This document shows, piece by piece, positions 44,064 through 53,107 of a stretch of DNA of 64,000 nt; within the stretch, counting starts at the first letter, position 1; each line of letters begins with the position of its first letter. This DNA is from JAEVLT01 sp044598425 (GTDB lineage Bacteria > Bacillota > Bacilli > Bacillales > Cytobacillaceae). Made by a program: the position numbers and the translations under genes. The notes under the pieces are model-generated. The model worked only from the letters and a program-made list of their open reading frames with translations, did not search any database and was not told the origin of the DNA. The stretch lies in NCBI GenBank assembly GCA_044598425.1, contig CP172536.1, forward strand, positions 930,001 to 994,000. Direction: 5' to 3'.

Positions 44064-44102
44064 CGAAAAAAGCGAAAAGGAACTGTTTCCCTTTTCGCTT
44101 CT
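44064..44102 (-). terminator. Terminator after yitK
   Basis: Stem AAGCGAAAAGG / CCTTTTCGCTT with T6 on the minus strand. Confidence 0.88.
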
Positions 44103-44110
44103 CCAGTACA

Positions 44111-44602
44111 TTATCGGTAATTTATAAATTGAACATCAATAGAAAGATCGGCTTCGCGAACAGCGGCAATGATGCTTTGCAAATCATCGCGGCTTTTGGC
44201 GCTCACGCGGATTTGGTCGTCTTGAATTTGACTTTTTACTTTTAACCCGCTGTTTTTGATAATTGTATTGATTTTTTTGGCATTTTCTTTGTCAATCCCT
44301 TGGATAAGCTTTGCCCTCTGACGAACTGTTCCTCCGGATGCTTTTTCAATTTTACCATAGTCAAGGTTTTTAACTGGAATTTGTCTGCGAATCATTTTAC
44401 TCAGTAAAACATCTTTCAGCTGATCCAATTTATACTCATCGTCGGAAACAAGAACGAGCTCCTCTTTTTCCAAGGAAACATCGCTTTTGCTTCCTTTAAA
44501 ATCATAGCGAGTTTGGATTTCTTTCATTGTTTGCGTTACCGCGTTGGTGACCTCGGAAAAGTCAACTTTTGAAACAATATCAAATGAACTATCTTTCGAC
44601 AT
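44111..44602 (-). CDS. yitK: YajQ-family nucleotide-binding protein YitK
   Basis: 163-residue YajQ/UPF0234 protein with DIVSKVDFSEVTNAV and TRYDFKGSKSDV near the start and two RRM-like halves. Homologues bind nucleotides, including c-di-GMP, in some Gram-negatives; the role in Bacillus is unknown. First gene of the conserved yit segment. Confidence 0.92.
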   Translation of the reverse strand: MSKDSSFDIVSKVDFSEVTNAVTQTMKEIQTRYDFKGSKSDVSLEKEELVLVSDDEYKLDQLKDVLLSKMIRRQIPVKNLDYGKIEKASGGTVRQRAKLIQGIDKENAKKINTIIKNSGLKVKSQIQDDQIRVSAKSRDDLQSIIAAVREADLSIDVQFINYR

Positions 44603-44720
44603 GAATAACCCTCCATTGCAGTTTCTATACCGTTTGGAATAAAGTTTCCCTTTATGGCTTCATTATAGTAAAATATAGCAGTTCAAACAACTCTCTGGAA
44701 ATGAAGAGGAGGAATTCCAA

Positions 44721-45584
44721 TTGTCGATTCATGAACTTGTCGGGCAGACTGCACAATTAACGGCAGTCCGAAAAGCAACCTTTGGCATTTTTTTAACAGA
44801 CGGAAACGATGATGTCCTTTTGCATATAAATGAAACGGATCAAGATTTACAAATTGGGGATCGCATCGAAGTATTTCTTTATACCGATGCACAAGGAAGA
44901 ATATCCGCAACCACGAAAATCCCGGAAATTTCAGTTGGCCGATACGGTTGGCTAAAAGTGAATGCAGTAAAGCCGGGTGTGGGTGTATTCCTTGATTTGG
45001 GAATTCAAAAAGACTTATTGCTCGGCGAGGAGGATTTGCCTGCGCATCGATCGGTTTGGCCTCAAATTGGCGACATGGTTTATGCCACCATTCGCGTAAG
45101 CCGGAACAACCTTCTATACGCAAAATTGGCGACTGACCAGGTGATTCAATCAATTGCAATAAAAGCAGACCGGAAAGATTTTAATAAAAATGTCCAAGGC
45201 TATATATACCGAACAGCGAAGGTTGGCAGCTGGATTTATACGCTTGAAGGCTTCAAAGGCTTTATCCATGAGTCGCAAAGGCGGGAAGAGCCGCGCCTCG
45301 GACAAAAAGTGGGAGGGCGGATCATTGATATAAAAGAAGATGGCACGGTTAATGTCTCGTTGCTCGCACGGAAGCAGGACGCAGCCAGTGAAGACGCCGA
45401 ACGAATTTATAACTATTTGCAAAGCCGAAACGGTGCCATGCCGTATAGTGATAAAAGCCAGCCTGAAGACATTTATGAACGGTTTCACTTAAGCAAAGCG
45501 TCGTTTAAGCGCGCGCTTGGAACCTTGATGAAAGAAGGAAAAGTCTATCAGGAAGGCAGCTGGACCTATATTAAAAAAGACTAA
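44721..45584 (+). CDS. yitL: S1-domain RNA-binding protein CvfB (YitL)
   Basis: 287 residues. Three S1-like RNA-binding domains (about residues 1-65, 67-135 and 145-215; for example PEISVGRYGWLKVNAVKPGVGVFLDLG) are followed by a C-terminal winged helix (FHLSKASFKRALGTLMKEGKVY). Homologue of Staphylococcus CvfB and B. subtilis YitL. TTG 44721 follows GAGGAGGA. A terminator follows. Confidence 0.9.
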   Translation: MSIHELVGQTAQLTAVRKATFGIFLTDGNDDVLLHINETDQDLQIGDRIEVFLYTDAQGRISATTKIPEISVGRYGWLKVNAVKPGVGVFLDLGIQKDLLLGEEDLPAHRSVWPQIGDMVYATIRVSRNNLLYAKLATDQVIQSIAIKADRKDFNKNVQGYIYRTAKVGSWIYTLEGFKGFIHESQRREEPRLGQKVGGRIIDIKEDGTVNVSLLARKQDAASEDAERIYNYLQSRNGAMPYSDKSQPEDIYERFHLSKASFKRALGTLMKEGKVYQEGSWTYIKKD

Positions 45585-45615
45585 GACAAGCATTTTTCCA
45601 AATGCTTGTCTTTTT
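45585..45615 (+). terminator. Terminator after yitL
   Basis: Stem AGACAAGCATTT / AAATGCTTGTCT followed by TTT. Confidence 0.88.
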
Positions 45616-45680
45616 ACATAGCTAGACAAAAAATAGCAGAAACTATTCTTGTAAATATGCAACAAGAAAGGAGTTTTCAA

Positions 45681-45812
45681 ATGCCGTATACGTCTGATAA
45701 CGATAAAAAAGCGAAAGACAATAACGCCCTTCGCCATGAAAAAAATATGATGCGCGAGAAGAACCGCAAAGCGGGTAAAAATCAATACTCGAAAAAAACG
45801 GATCATCTGTAA
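45681..45812 (+). CDS. Small DUF3941-type protein
   Basis: 43-residue, highly charged protein: MPYTSDNDKKAKDNNALRHE then a Lys/Arg-rich end (KNMMREKNRKAGKNQYSKKT). It resembles the short DUF3941 proteins of Bacilli. ATG 45681 follows AAAGGAG, which fixes this start; the longer frame upstream overlaps the yitL terminator. Function unknown. Confidence 0.8.
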   Translation: MPYTSDNDKKAKDNNALRHEKNMMREKNRKAGKNQYSKKTDHL

Positions 45813-45863
45813 AAACGGGGAAGAATCTTGATGGCTCGTTTTTTAGCCTTTTTTCGGGAACAA

Positions 45864-45898
45864 AAAAGGAGTGAGGTGATCAAAACTCACTCCTTTTC
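45864..45898. terminator. Bidirectional terminator before degV
   Basis: Stem AAAAGGAGTGAG / CTCACTCCTTTT with loop GTGATCAAAA. Confidence 0.9.
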
Positions 45899-45899
45899 A

Positions 45900-46757
45900 T
45901 TAAGGAAGCTGATTGAGGAAAAAGATCGCGATGGTTCCGGCGCCAGTATGGGATCCGATGGCAGAACCAATGGCCGAAATATACACCTCTTTTGGATGAA
46001 AAGCTTCTTCAATCATTTGGCGTACTTCTTGAGCCATTTCTTCATTGTCGGCATGGCTGATGCCGATGATTTGCTCTGATAAATTATCGCCTCGTTCCCT
46101 CATTACTTCGATCAGTCGGTGGAGAAGTTTCTTCTTTCCTCTGATTTTTTCCAAAGGGATCAGTTTGCCGTCTTCCACATTCAGAAGCGGCTTGATGTTC
46201 AATAAACCGCCAAGGAATGCTGACGCTTTGGAGACGCGGCCGCCTTTTGCAAGATATTCGAGATCTTCGACCGTGAATAAATGTTCCATATGTTGAACGC
46301 GGAAAAGAATATCTTTTAAAATTTCATCTTTAGAAGCGCCATTTGCTGCTAACTTTGCAGCTTCCTGAACGATTAATCCTTGCCCAAGCGAAGCGCATTT
46401 TGTATCGACAATTGTTAGCTGAAAGTTTGGATATTTTTCCTTAATCTGGTCAAGAATCATAACAGCCGTTTGATAAGTTCCAGATAGTTGGGAAGAAAAA
46501 GCTATATATATTCCTTCTTGATTATTTTCGGCCATTTCCGTGAAGACTTTTTCAAATAGAAAAGGAGAGACCTGCGATGTTTTCGGGGTTTCTCCGTTTC
46601 GAATCGCATCATAAACCATCTTTGGCTGAATCATTTTGACGTCTTCAAACTCGTTGCCATTCAGCTGAACTTTCAACGGGAGCAGCGTCACGCCCGTATT
46701 TCGATAATATTCAAGCGGTAAATCGCACGCGCTGTCTGTCAGTATTTTTATCTGCAT
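45900..46757 (-). CDS. yitS: DegV family fatty-acid-binding protein (YitS)
   Basis: 285 residues. N-terminal KILTDSACDLP, the central TSQVSPFLFEKVF and the late GSAIGSHTGAGTIAIFFL are DegV hallmarks. These proteins bind fatty acids, in some species as the FakB subunit of fatty-acid kinase. ATG 46757 follows AGGTGA; the longer frame adds six residues without a site. Divergent from yitT as in B. subtilis. Confidence 0.92.
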   Translation of the reverse strand: MQIKILTDSACDLPLEYYRNTGVTLLPLKVQLNGNEFEDVKMIQPKMVYDAIRNGETPKTSQVSPFLFEKVFTEMAENNQEGIYIAFSSQLSGTYQTAVMILDQIKEKYPNFQLTIVDTKCASLGQGLIVQEAAKLAANGASKDEILKDILFRVQHMEHLFTVEDLEYLAKGGRVSKASAFLGGLLNIKPLLNVEDGKLIPLEKIRGKKKLLHRLIEVMRERGDNLSEQIIGISHADNEEMAQEVRQMIEEAFHPKEVYISAIGSAIGSHTGAGTIAIFFLNQLP

Positions 46758-46878
46758 AAGCTCACCTGCTTTCAAGCAAATTCATTCTCTTTTCAGTTTA
46801 TCGGTTTCAAAATAAAAACACAATGTTTTTAAAGCTTGAGTAACAGTTCTCATTGATAATGAATTAGGAGTTGGTTCG

Positions 46879-47721
46879 ATGGTTTGGCTGCAAACGAAAA
46901 AAACGGCTATCGTTATTTTTGGAGCGCTGCTTAATGCAATATCGATGAACTTATTTTTACGTCCAGCCAATGTGTATTCAAGCGGCTTTACTGGAATTGC
47001 CCAGCTGCTGTCAAAAGTAGTAACTGAATTCACGCCGTTAACAGTTTCTATGGGCTATTTGCTGCTGCTGCTCAACATTCCTGTTGCCATCCTTGGCTGG
47101 AAAAAAGTAGGGAAATCATTTACTTTTTATAGTTTTTTAAGTGTCGTCTTTTCGTCACTTTTTCTTGAAGTAATTCCATTAAAAGCTGTATCTCATGATA
47201 TTTTGCTAAATGCTGTATTTGGCGGTGTCATTTTAGCAATGGGTGTTGGTTTAACATTAAAATGGGGCGCATCAACAGGGGGAGTTGATATTATTGCTTT
47301 GGTTCTATCGAAGTTAAAAGATAAACCGATAGGGACGTATATTTTTATCATGAATGCCATTATTATCCTTACAGCTGGTTATTTATTCGGCTGGGAAAAA
47401 GCCCTTTATACGCTTGTTACTCTCTATACATCGACAAGGGTGATTGATGCGATTCATACAAGACATGAGAAGCTAACAGCAATGATTATTACTAGAAAAA
47501 GCGAGGAATTAAAAAAAGCGATTCAAGCAAAACTCGTTCGCGGAATTACAACGATTCCGGCAAAAGGGGCGTACACTAACGAAACGAAAGATATGATGAT
47601 CATTGTCATTACCCGCTATGAACTCTTTGAATTAGAGCGGGTTATTAAAGAAGTGGATCCAAAGGCATTTACGAATATTGTCGAAACGGCCAGTGTCGTT
47701 GGCTTGTTTCGCAGAGATTAA
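46879..47721 (+). CDS. yitT: YitT family membrane protein (DUF161/DUF2179)
   Basis: 280 residues. Five N-terminal membrane helices (to about residue 190), with GITGIAQLLSK and GASTGGVDIIALVLSK motifs, are followed by a cytosolic DUF2179 ACT-like domain (IQAKLVRGITTIPAKGAYTNE). Transport substrate unknown. ATG 46879 follows GGAG. A small secreted-protein gene follows 13 bp later. Confidence 0.9.
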   Translation: MVWLQTKKTAIVIFGALLNAISMNLFLRPANVYSSGFTGIAQLLSKVVTEFTPLTVSMGYLLLLLNIPVAILGWKKVGKSFTFYSFLSVVFSSLFLEVIPLKAVSHDILLNAVFGGVILAMGVGLTLKWGASTGGVDIIALVLSKLKDKPIGTYIFIMNAIIILTAGYLFGWEKALYTLVTLYTSTRVIDAIHTRHEKLTAMIITRKSEELKKAIQAKLVRGITTIPAKGAYTNETKDMMIIVITRYELFELERVIKEVDPKAFTNIVETASVVGLFRRD

Positions 47722-47734
47722 GGGGCTGAACACG

Positions 47735-48139
47735 ATGAGAAAATTTCGTTATTTATTCCTATTTATGATTGCTGTGATTTTTTCAATAGGAGCAATGCAG
47801 GCATCAGTTCATGCGGCGTCAGCCGGAAAAAACAGCAGTGAAAAGTTGCAGATTCGTCATGTTAGAGTACAAGGAAGCGGGGGCCGCTATACTGTAACAG
47901 GGAAGGCAAAGGGTAATTATTTTTATACTGTGGAAGATGGTCATAACGTATTGGTTCCGGAAAAAATACTGCTAAAAAAAGTGGACAAATTAAAGTGGAC
48001 ACCATTTAAGGTAAAAATCATTCTGGCAAAAAAGCAGCTTCCGCCTAACGGTACCATCGTTTTATATGCTTATGAACGCGATTCGCAAGGGAAGATGGTT
48101 CGCGGTTATTCTATTTTATTGGAAAAATTTTACCGCTAA
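47735..48139 (+). CDS. Secreted protein with a Gmad2-like immunoglobulin-type domain
   Basis: 134 residues. A signal peptide (MRKFRYLFLFMIAVIFSIGA, cleavage about residue 28) is followed by a domain with YTVTGKAKGNYFYTVEDGH, WTPFKVKIIL and GTIVLYAYERDSQGK. The pattern resembles the Gmad2 domain of spore-germination and cell-wall proteins. ATG 47735 follows AAGGGG. The 13-bp gap suggests co-transcription with yitT; function unknown. Confidence 0.65.
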   Translation: MRKFRYLFLFMIAVIFSIGAMQASVHAASAGKNSSEKLQIRHVRVQGSGGRYTVTGKAKGNYFYTVEDGHNVLVPEKILLKKVDKLKWTPFKVKIILAKKQLPPNGTIVLYAYERDSQGKMVRGYSILLEKFYR

Positions 48140-48143
48140 AAAA

Positions 48144-48172
48144 GCTGGCACTGCTATGGGTGCCAGCCTCTT
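48144..48172. terminator. Terminator after the Gmad2-like gene
   Basis: Stem GCTGGCAC / GTGCCAGC then CTCTTT; convergent with the DUF3813 gene. Confidence 0.75.
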
Positions 48173-48178
48173 TATTAA

Positions 48179-48364
48179 TTAACTTAATTGCTCAAGCTCA
48201 TTCTGCATTTCTTGGAGCTGACTTTGTTCGGCAACGGTCGAGTTCGCATAAGCAGAACTTAGTGCGTTCTTTGCTTTTACTACGGCTGCTTGCCGGTCAG
48301 CAGGGCTGGCTGTACTGGCTATCTCCACAAATCTTTTTGCTTCCTGGAAAAGTCGGTTGCCCAT
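48179..48364 (-). CDS. Small DUF3813-type protein
   Basis: 61-residue helical protein, MGNRLFQEAKRFVEIASTAS with KAKNALSSAYANSTVAEQSQ, resembling the DUF3813 family of Bacilli. It starts 1 base after the preceding 50-residue gene, so they are coupled. Function unknown. Confidence 0.75.
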   Translation of the reverse strand: MGNRLFQEAKRFVEIASTASPADRQAAVVKAKNALSSAYANSTVAEQSQLQEMQNELEQLS

Positions 48365-48365
48365 C

Positions 48366-48518
48366 TTATACTCCCCCTAGGGAGGAATCATGCACATTTG
48401 CCATTTTAAAGGCTTCCGCTTCCGCATAGGTCATATGGTATGGAATGCGATCGGCATGTTTGTTGACGGTATCTTTTCCTTGTTGGACAAAGCGTTTCGA
48501 TTTGTTTCGTTTACCCAT
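48366..48518 (-). CDS. Small hypothetical protein, 50 residues
   Basis: MGKRNKSKRFVQQGKDTVNK, a very basic N terminus, then an acidic helix (YAEAEAFKMANVHDSS). ATG 48518 is 8 bases from GGAGGG, which supports this start over a longer frame. Not recognised. It lies downstream of yitU in an apparent two-gene unit with the DUF3813 gene. Confidence 0.7.
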   Translation of the reverse strand: MGKRNKSKRFVQQGKDTVNKHADRIPYHMTYAEAEAFKMANVHDSSLGGV

Positions 48519-48624
48519 CTCAGAATCCCTCCAATTTTTGGTGAGCTTGCTTGAAACAGTACCACTGGCTGTTTCATTGATAGTATGCCCTTTTATAAAG
48601 GAATTCAATTAGTTAAACATCGCC

Positions 48625-49437
48625 TTATTTAATAGTTAACAAATCTGCCAAATAGACGCCGACACCATCTTCCTCATTCGTAAGCGTTACATCATTTGCG
48701 ATGGATTTAACTTGGTCAATCCCATTGCCCATTGCAACACCGCGGCCGGCATATTCAAGCATTTCCAAATCATTGTCCTCATCCCCAAAGGCAATAACCC
48801 TTTCGCGGGGAATTTCAAAATAATCGGCAGCTTTTTTCAAACCAATTGCTTTATGCAGCCCGCTTTTGATGATTTCAATTACATGCCATGGAGCAGCCCA
48901 GCTTCGTTGTTCAATTACTTCAGCGTGGGCGTCTGAAAGATGCTGACGAATTTTTTTCAAATCATCTTCATTTGTATGAATTAATAAACTTGTTGGCGAA
49001 TCGGTTAAAAAACGCCTGAGATCGCCGGTTGTAATCTTTGGATTTCCCATGCTGAAAATATCCAATAATTTTTCATCATGGTAATGAAAATAAACTTCAT
49101 CCATCACTTCAGCAACAATATTATGAAAATGAAATGAACGGCACGCCTCGACAATCTCTTTGGCTACTTTAATATCGAGCGGGGAATGAAAAATACCCCA
49201 GTTTGGATCTTTTGGATGGTGAATAAAGGCTCCGTTAAAATTGACGATCGGAGTATCAAGTTCCAGTTCATGATAATACATTTCGCTTGAGCGGAATGGC
49301 CTGCCGGTTGCAATCATGACAATATGGCCAAGCTCTTTTGCTTTTTTGATAATATCTTTCGTTTTTTGAGAAATGGTTTTATTATCTTTTAACAATGTTC
49401 CATCTAGATCCAGAGCGATTAAGTGTCTTTCAGTCAT
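48625..49437 (-). CDS. yitU: HAD phosphatase YitU (Cof type)
   Basis: 270-residue haloacid-dehalogenase phosphatase with a C2 cap. Motif I LIALDLDGTLLKDN, motif II IATGRPFRS, motif III Lys in KSGLHKAIGLKKAA and motif IV GDEDNDLEMLEYAGRGVAMGN are intact. B. subtilis YitU dephosphorylates 5-amino-6-(5-phosphoribitylamino)uracil in riboflavin synthesis; promiscuity is common. The start follows GAAGGAGAA. Confidence 0.9.
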   Translation of the reverse strand: MTERHLIALDLDGTLLKDNKTISQKTKDIIKKAKELGHIVMIATGRPFRSSEMYYHELELDTPIVNFNGAFIHHPKDPNWGIFHSPLDIKVAKEIVEACRSFHFHNIVAEVMDEVYFHYHDEKLLDIFSMGNPKITTGDLRRFLTDSPTSLLIHTNEDDLKKIRQHLSDAHAEVIEQRSWAAPWHVIEIIKSGLHKAIGLKKAADYFEIPRERVIAFGDEDNDLEMLEYAGRGVAMGNGIDQVKSIANDVTLTNEEDGVGVYLADLLTIK

Positions 49438-49660
49438 AGGTTCTCCTTCTTCTTTAATATTTTAAAAAGCGATTAGTTGTTATGATTTCGAAAAAAGGAA
49501 GCAACGTGCTACAATACAACTAGTATTTGTTGAATTGATAAAGAATTCGTTCTTTCTTATGGTAACTATGTTATCAATTTTATATCGAACCTGTAAAAAA
49601 ATTCACTTAAAAAATTTTTTGCAGCTTGTATACTATTTTTATGCTGTGGGAGGTGGAAAA

Positions 49661-50476
49661 TTGATCACCATTGAAAATGAACGAATAGATGGGATTCCAC
49701 TGCTTCATGTTGTCAACCAGGAAAAACGATTGCAAATGCTTCCGCTCATTATTTTTATCCATGGATTCACGAGCATGAAAGAACGAAATTTACATTATGC
49801 CTATCTTCTGGCAGAAGCAGGATTTCGTGTTATCCTGCCAGAAGCGTTATATCATGGTGAAAGGGCAGAGGGACTAAAAGAACCCGATTTATATACCCGC
49901 TTTTGGGAGATTGTTTTGACGACGATTGAAGAAGTAAAAATCGTGAAAGAATACTATGAGAAAAAGCAGCTTGTAGCTGATGGCGAGATTGGTGTTGCGG
50001 GAACATCGATGGGCGGTATCGCTACTCTTGGGGCTTTAACCCAATATCCATGGATCAAAGCGGCTGTTAGTCTAATGGGAATGCCTGCATACGAAAAATT
50101 TTCTTACTGGCAATTGGAGCAATTAAAAAAACAAGGAATCCATATCCCTTTCACAGAAGAGCAAATCAATGAACAATTAGCGGCGATTCGCAAATATGAT
50201 TTAAGCATCCAGCCGGAGAAGCTGGCACATCGTCCATTGTTATTTTGGCACGGTGTGAAGGATCCGATGGTTCCTTACCCGCTTACCCGTGAATTTTTCG
50301 AGGCAATCCAAGACAGATATTCCGAGCAAAAGGAAAAGCTTGCGTTCATTACAGATAATCATGCCGGCCATAATGTCAGCATCGAAGGGGTTAACGCGAC
50401 GGTTGGATGGTTTGAAAAATATCTGAATCATCGACCTTCTGAGAAGAATAAGATAGGAGTGAGTTATCATGAATGA
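49661..50476 (+). CDS. yitV: Alpha/beta hydrolase YitV
   Basis: 271-residue esterase-like hydrolase with nucleophile elbow GTSMGG (about residue 119), Asp in HGVKDPMVPY and His in DNHAGHN. Oxyanion region IFIHGFTSMKERN. TTG 49661 follows GGGAGGTGG, preferred over an upstream hydrophobic open frame without a site. It overlaps yitW by 8 bp. Confidence 0.88.
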   Translation: MITIENERIDGIPLLHVVNQEKRLQMLPLIIFIHGFTSMKERNLHYAYLLAEAGFRVILPEALYHGERAEGLKEPDLYTRFWEIVLTTIEEVKIVKEYYEKKQLVADGEIGVAGTSMGGIATLGALTQYPWIKAAVSLMGMPAYEKFSYWQLEQLKKQGIHIPFTEEQINEQLAAIRKYDLSIQPEKLAHRPLLFWHGVKDPMVPYPLTREFFEAIQDRYSEQKEKLAFITDNHAGHNVSIEGVNATVGWFEKYLNHRPSEKNKIGVSYHE

Positions 50477-50777
50477 AGAATTAAAAGAAAATATACTCGG
50501 TGCCCTTGAATTAGTAATTGATCCGGAATTGGGTGTTGACATTGTCAATTTAGGTTTGGTTTATAATATTGAAATGGATGAGGCAGGCGTTGTTACGGTA
50601 ACAATGACATTAACTGCCATTGGCTGCCCTCTTGCTGGGACAATTGTCGATCAGGTTAAGCGAGCACTTGCGGATATTCCGGAAATTAAAGAGGTAGAGG
50701 TAAATATTGTTTTTAACCCTCCTTGGACTAAAGATATGATGTCAAGATATGCGAAAATTGCCCTGGGCATTCGCTAA
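50469..50777 (+). CDS. yitW: MIP18/SufT-like iron-sulfur assembly factor YitW
   Basis: 102-residue DUF59 protein with DPELGVDIVNLGLVY and the conserved Cys in LTAIGCPLAG. The family helps Fe-S cluster maturation. Translation is coupled to yitV. Its closeness to Fe-S regulators and cofactor genes may be incidental, as yitVW is a conserved pair. Confidence 0.92.
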   Translation: MNEELKENILGALELVIDPELGVDIVNLGLVYNIEMDEAGVVTVTMTLTAIGCPLAGTIVDQVKRALADIPEIKEVEVNIVFNPPWTKDMMSRYAKIALGIR

Positions 50778-50947
50778 TAAAACAGGAAAAACAGTAGGCA
50801 GCTACTTTTTTTCTTTTGCCCATTTTAAGTATTTACATGTGTGCGGGGGATCAAGGTCAAGAGCGTATGCGATGACAGGCGACTATTTGGAGAGTGAGCC
50901 TTTCTGTGTTTATATTCCAAAAGCTTTAAGAGAAAAACAAGTTCAAT
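50778..50947 (+). other. Open stretch after yitW, no recognised gene
   Basis: One frame stays open from inside yitW to 50949 (residues such as HVCGGSRSRAYAMTGDYLES and a basic end), but no start with a ribosome site is visible. It could be a decayed small gene or an untranslated region ending at the terminator below. Confidence 0.3.
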
Positions 50948-50979
50948 AATAAGGGACGGCAGGAGCCGTCCCTTATTTT
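50948..50979. terminator. Bidirectional terminator between yitW and fnr copy 1
   Basis: Perfect 13-bp stem AATAAGGGACGGC / GCCGTCCCTTATT with loop AGGA, then TT. Confidence 0.93.
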
Positions 50980-50983
50980 GCTA

Positions 50984-51679
50984 CTATTCAATACTGCAAT
51001 AAACCGCCGGACAATTTTCACAGCCGATTTCATCTTTCAAATACTGCAAATTCAGGATTGAAATTTTTCCTCTTTTAACGGAAATAATATGATCACGCTT
51101 TAATTCACTTAAAATTCGGTTTGTGCTTTCTCTTGAAGTGCCACAAAAATTGGCAAGCTCCTGATTGGTTAGTGGCAAGTCGATTAAAATTCCCTGTTTT
51201 TGCTGAACCCCATAGCTGTTGGACATGCGGATTAACGTAGAAAACAAGGCTCCGCGTTTTCCGTTTAAGACAAGATCACGAAATTTTGTTTGGGTTTTGC
51301 GAAAATGGTCGCTCATCCATTTCATAAATTCAAAAGCGAGTGTACTATCCTGGAAAATTTCTGTTTCCAGAACATCTTTGCGAATCGCGGCTACTTCAGC
51401 CTCTTCCAATACTCTTGCACTTAATAAATATTTTGGATTTTCTGTAAACAATGTTAACTCTCCACAAATATCATTTGCACCACAAATTCTTAATGACAAC
51501 TCTCGTCCATCGGATGTTACTTTGCTGATTTGAACCTTGCCGGATAAGATAATATACAGTTCCTCGGCATTCATTCCTTCTTGATGCAAATAACTTCCCC
51601 GCTCTGCTGTAAATCTTCGGTCGGCAAACCGAAGCAATTCTTTGATTTGAATGGAATGAGTAGCTTTCATATTCGTCAT
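50984..51679 (-). CDS. fnr: Fnr-type Crp-family regulator, copy 1
   Basis: 231-residue cAMP-receptor-like regulator: N-terminal effector fold, dimer helix and C-terminal helix-turn-helix (LTNQELANFCGTSRESTNRIL). The extreme C terminus carries CENCPAVYC. Its CxxCx4C spacing equals the three cysteines that hold the oxygen-sensing 4Fe-4S cluster in B. subtilis Fnr. The start is uncertain: ATG 51679, or a TTG at 51682 that is better spaced from GAGGGTG. Divergent from moaA. A close paralogue lies at 56420-57112. Confidence 0.88.
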   Translation of the reverse strand: MTNMKATHSIQIKELLRFADRRFTAERGSYLHQEGMNAEELYIILSGKVQISKVTSDGRELSLRICGANDICGELTLFTENPKYLLSARVLEEAEVAAIRKDVLETEIFQDSTLAFEFMKWMSDHFRKTQTKFRDLVLNGKRGALFSTLIRMSNSYGVQQKQGILIDLPLTNQELANFCGTSRESTNRILSELKRDHIISVKRGKISILNLQYLKDEIGCENCPAVYCSIE

Positions 51680-51871
51680 CAAGAATTTCACCCTCTTCTA
51701 AATAGTAAAAAGCCAGTATTTTTAAACAGTTAATTCACTGCAGTAACACGTGTCTTTAAAAGATAAGATTGATTCACTAAAATCATTGTAGCGTATGATT
51801 CAACAAATTAGAGACATAACCAATGACAATATAGTGAAAACTTTTCAAAAGAATGTTTTTTTGAAATGAAA

Positions 51872-51914
51872 TGTGATAATCTTTACTTCAACAGGGAAAA
51901 AGTGAAAATATAAG
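51872..51914 (+). promoter_or_regulatory. Possible Fnr-dependent moaA promoter
   Basis: TGTGATAATCTTTACT (51872-51887) matches the Fnr box TGTGA-N6-TCACA at 8 of 10 positions. A -10-like TATAAG lies at 51909-51914. The predicted start near 51921 puts the box at -41.5, the class II activator position. It leaves a leader of about 150 nt. The rest of the 51680-52069 gap shows no gene. Confidence 0.5.
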
Positions 51915-52069
51915 TTTGGTTTGACAATGGTAACATCATAAATAATGTTTAACAACATAAGTATAAAGCTAAGAAAGTTTTTAAGAAGTGAAGAAAATAA
52001 CAGTTTTTAAAGCTCTAAATTGATACACTAGCAGTAATGGTTGCTTTTAAAATAATGGAGTTGATAAAT

Positions 52070-53086
52070 TTGGGGAAAACCATTATTAAAGATACACTAA
52101 ACAGGCCATTGAGGGATTTAAGAATTTCGGTCATCGACCGCTGCAATTTTCGCTGCCAGTATTGCATGCCCGCCGATCAGTTTGGACCGGATTTTGTCTT
52201 TTTGCCTAAAAGCGCCTTGTTAACATATGAAGAAATCGAACGGATCGCAAAAATTTTTGTAAAGCTTGGTGTCGAAAAGATACGGCTAACGGGCGGGGAG
52301 CCACTTTTAAGAAAAGATTTGCCGCTGCTTGTTGAAAAACTTTCAAAAATTGAAGGATTGTCGGACATTGGTTTAACAACAAATGGGGTCATGCTCCCGA
52401 GGATTGCGGATGATTTAAAAAAAGCAGGGCTTAAAAGAGTGAATGTTAGCCTTGATAGTTTAGATGATGAACTATTTGGCAAAATTAACGGTCGAAAAGT
52501 CGGCACAAGACCGGTGCTTGATGGAATTAAAGCGGCAAAGAAGGCAGGGCTCGGTGTAAAAATTAACATGGTTGTGAAAAAAGGCTTGAACGATTCGGAA
52601 ATCATTCCAATGGCGGATTTCTGCAAAAGAGAAGGTCTGCAGCTAAGGTTCATCGAATATATGGATGTTGGCGCAACAAACGGTTGGAAAATGGATGACG
52701 TCATCACGAAAAAGCAAATATATGAGATGTTAAAGGAACATTATGAACTTGAACCAGTTGAGCCTGCTTACTTTGGTGAAGTGGCGAAATTGTATCATTA
52801 TAAAGGAACCAATGTAGATATTGGCTTTATCACTTCGGTTTCGGAATCATTCTGCAGTAGCTGTACAAGAGCGCGGCTATCGGCTAATGGACAGATCTTT
52901 ACCTGTTTGTTTAATGGAAATGGCCATGATATTCGGAATATGATGAGAAACGGGGCAACAGATGACGAGCTTCGCACTCGGATTATGGACATCTGGGGAG
53001 ACCGGAAGGACCGTTATTCAGATGAAAGGACAGCTGAGGCAGCTTCCAATCGGAAAAAGATTGAGATGTCCTATATTGGCGGTTAA
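52070..53086 (+). CDS. moaA: GTP 3',8-cyclase MoaA
   Basis: 338-residue radical-SAM enzyme starting molybdopterin synthesis from GTP. N-terminal CNFRCQYC binds the SAM cluster; the second cluster uses CSSC and a Cys about 14 residues on (SFCSSCTRARLSANGQIFTC). The C terminus ends in the conserved Gly-Gly tail (SYIGG). TTG 52070 follows ATGGAG with 9 bases, giving MGKTIIKDTLNRPLRDLRIS; ATG 52055 is an alternative. A terminator follows. moaB, moaC and moaE are not in the window. Confidence 0.94.
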   Translation: MGKTIIKDTLNRPLRDLRISVIDRCNFRCQYCMPADQFGPDFVFLPKSALLTYEEIERIAKIFVKLGVEKIRLTGGEPLLRKDLPLLVEKLSKIEGLSDIGLTTNGVMLPRIADDLKKAGLKRVNVSLDSLDDELFGKINGRKVGTRPVLDGIKAAKKAGLGVKINMVVKKGLNDSEIIPMADFCKREGLQLRFIEYMDVGATNGWKMDDVITKKQIYEMLKEHYELEPVEPAYFGEVAKLYHYKGTNVDIGFITSVSESFCSSCTRARLSANGQIFTCLFNGNGHDIRNMMRNGATDDELRTRIMDIWGDRKDRYSDERTAEAASNRKKIEMSYIGG

Positions 53087-53107
53087 CTAGAGGACAGCTT
53101 GAAAAGA

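Noticed and set aside
50749..50949. 66-codon frame overlapping the end of yitW
   Set aside because: It begins inside yitW in another frame without a ribosome site; kept only as an unexplained open stretch.
51833..51848. Second Fnr box (AGTGAAAACTTTTCAA) between fnr copy 1 and moaA
   Set aside because: The right half matches poorly and no promoter fits at -41.5 on either strand; the palindrome is mostly A/T.
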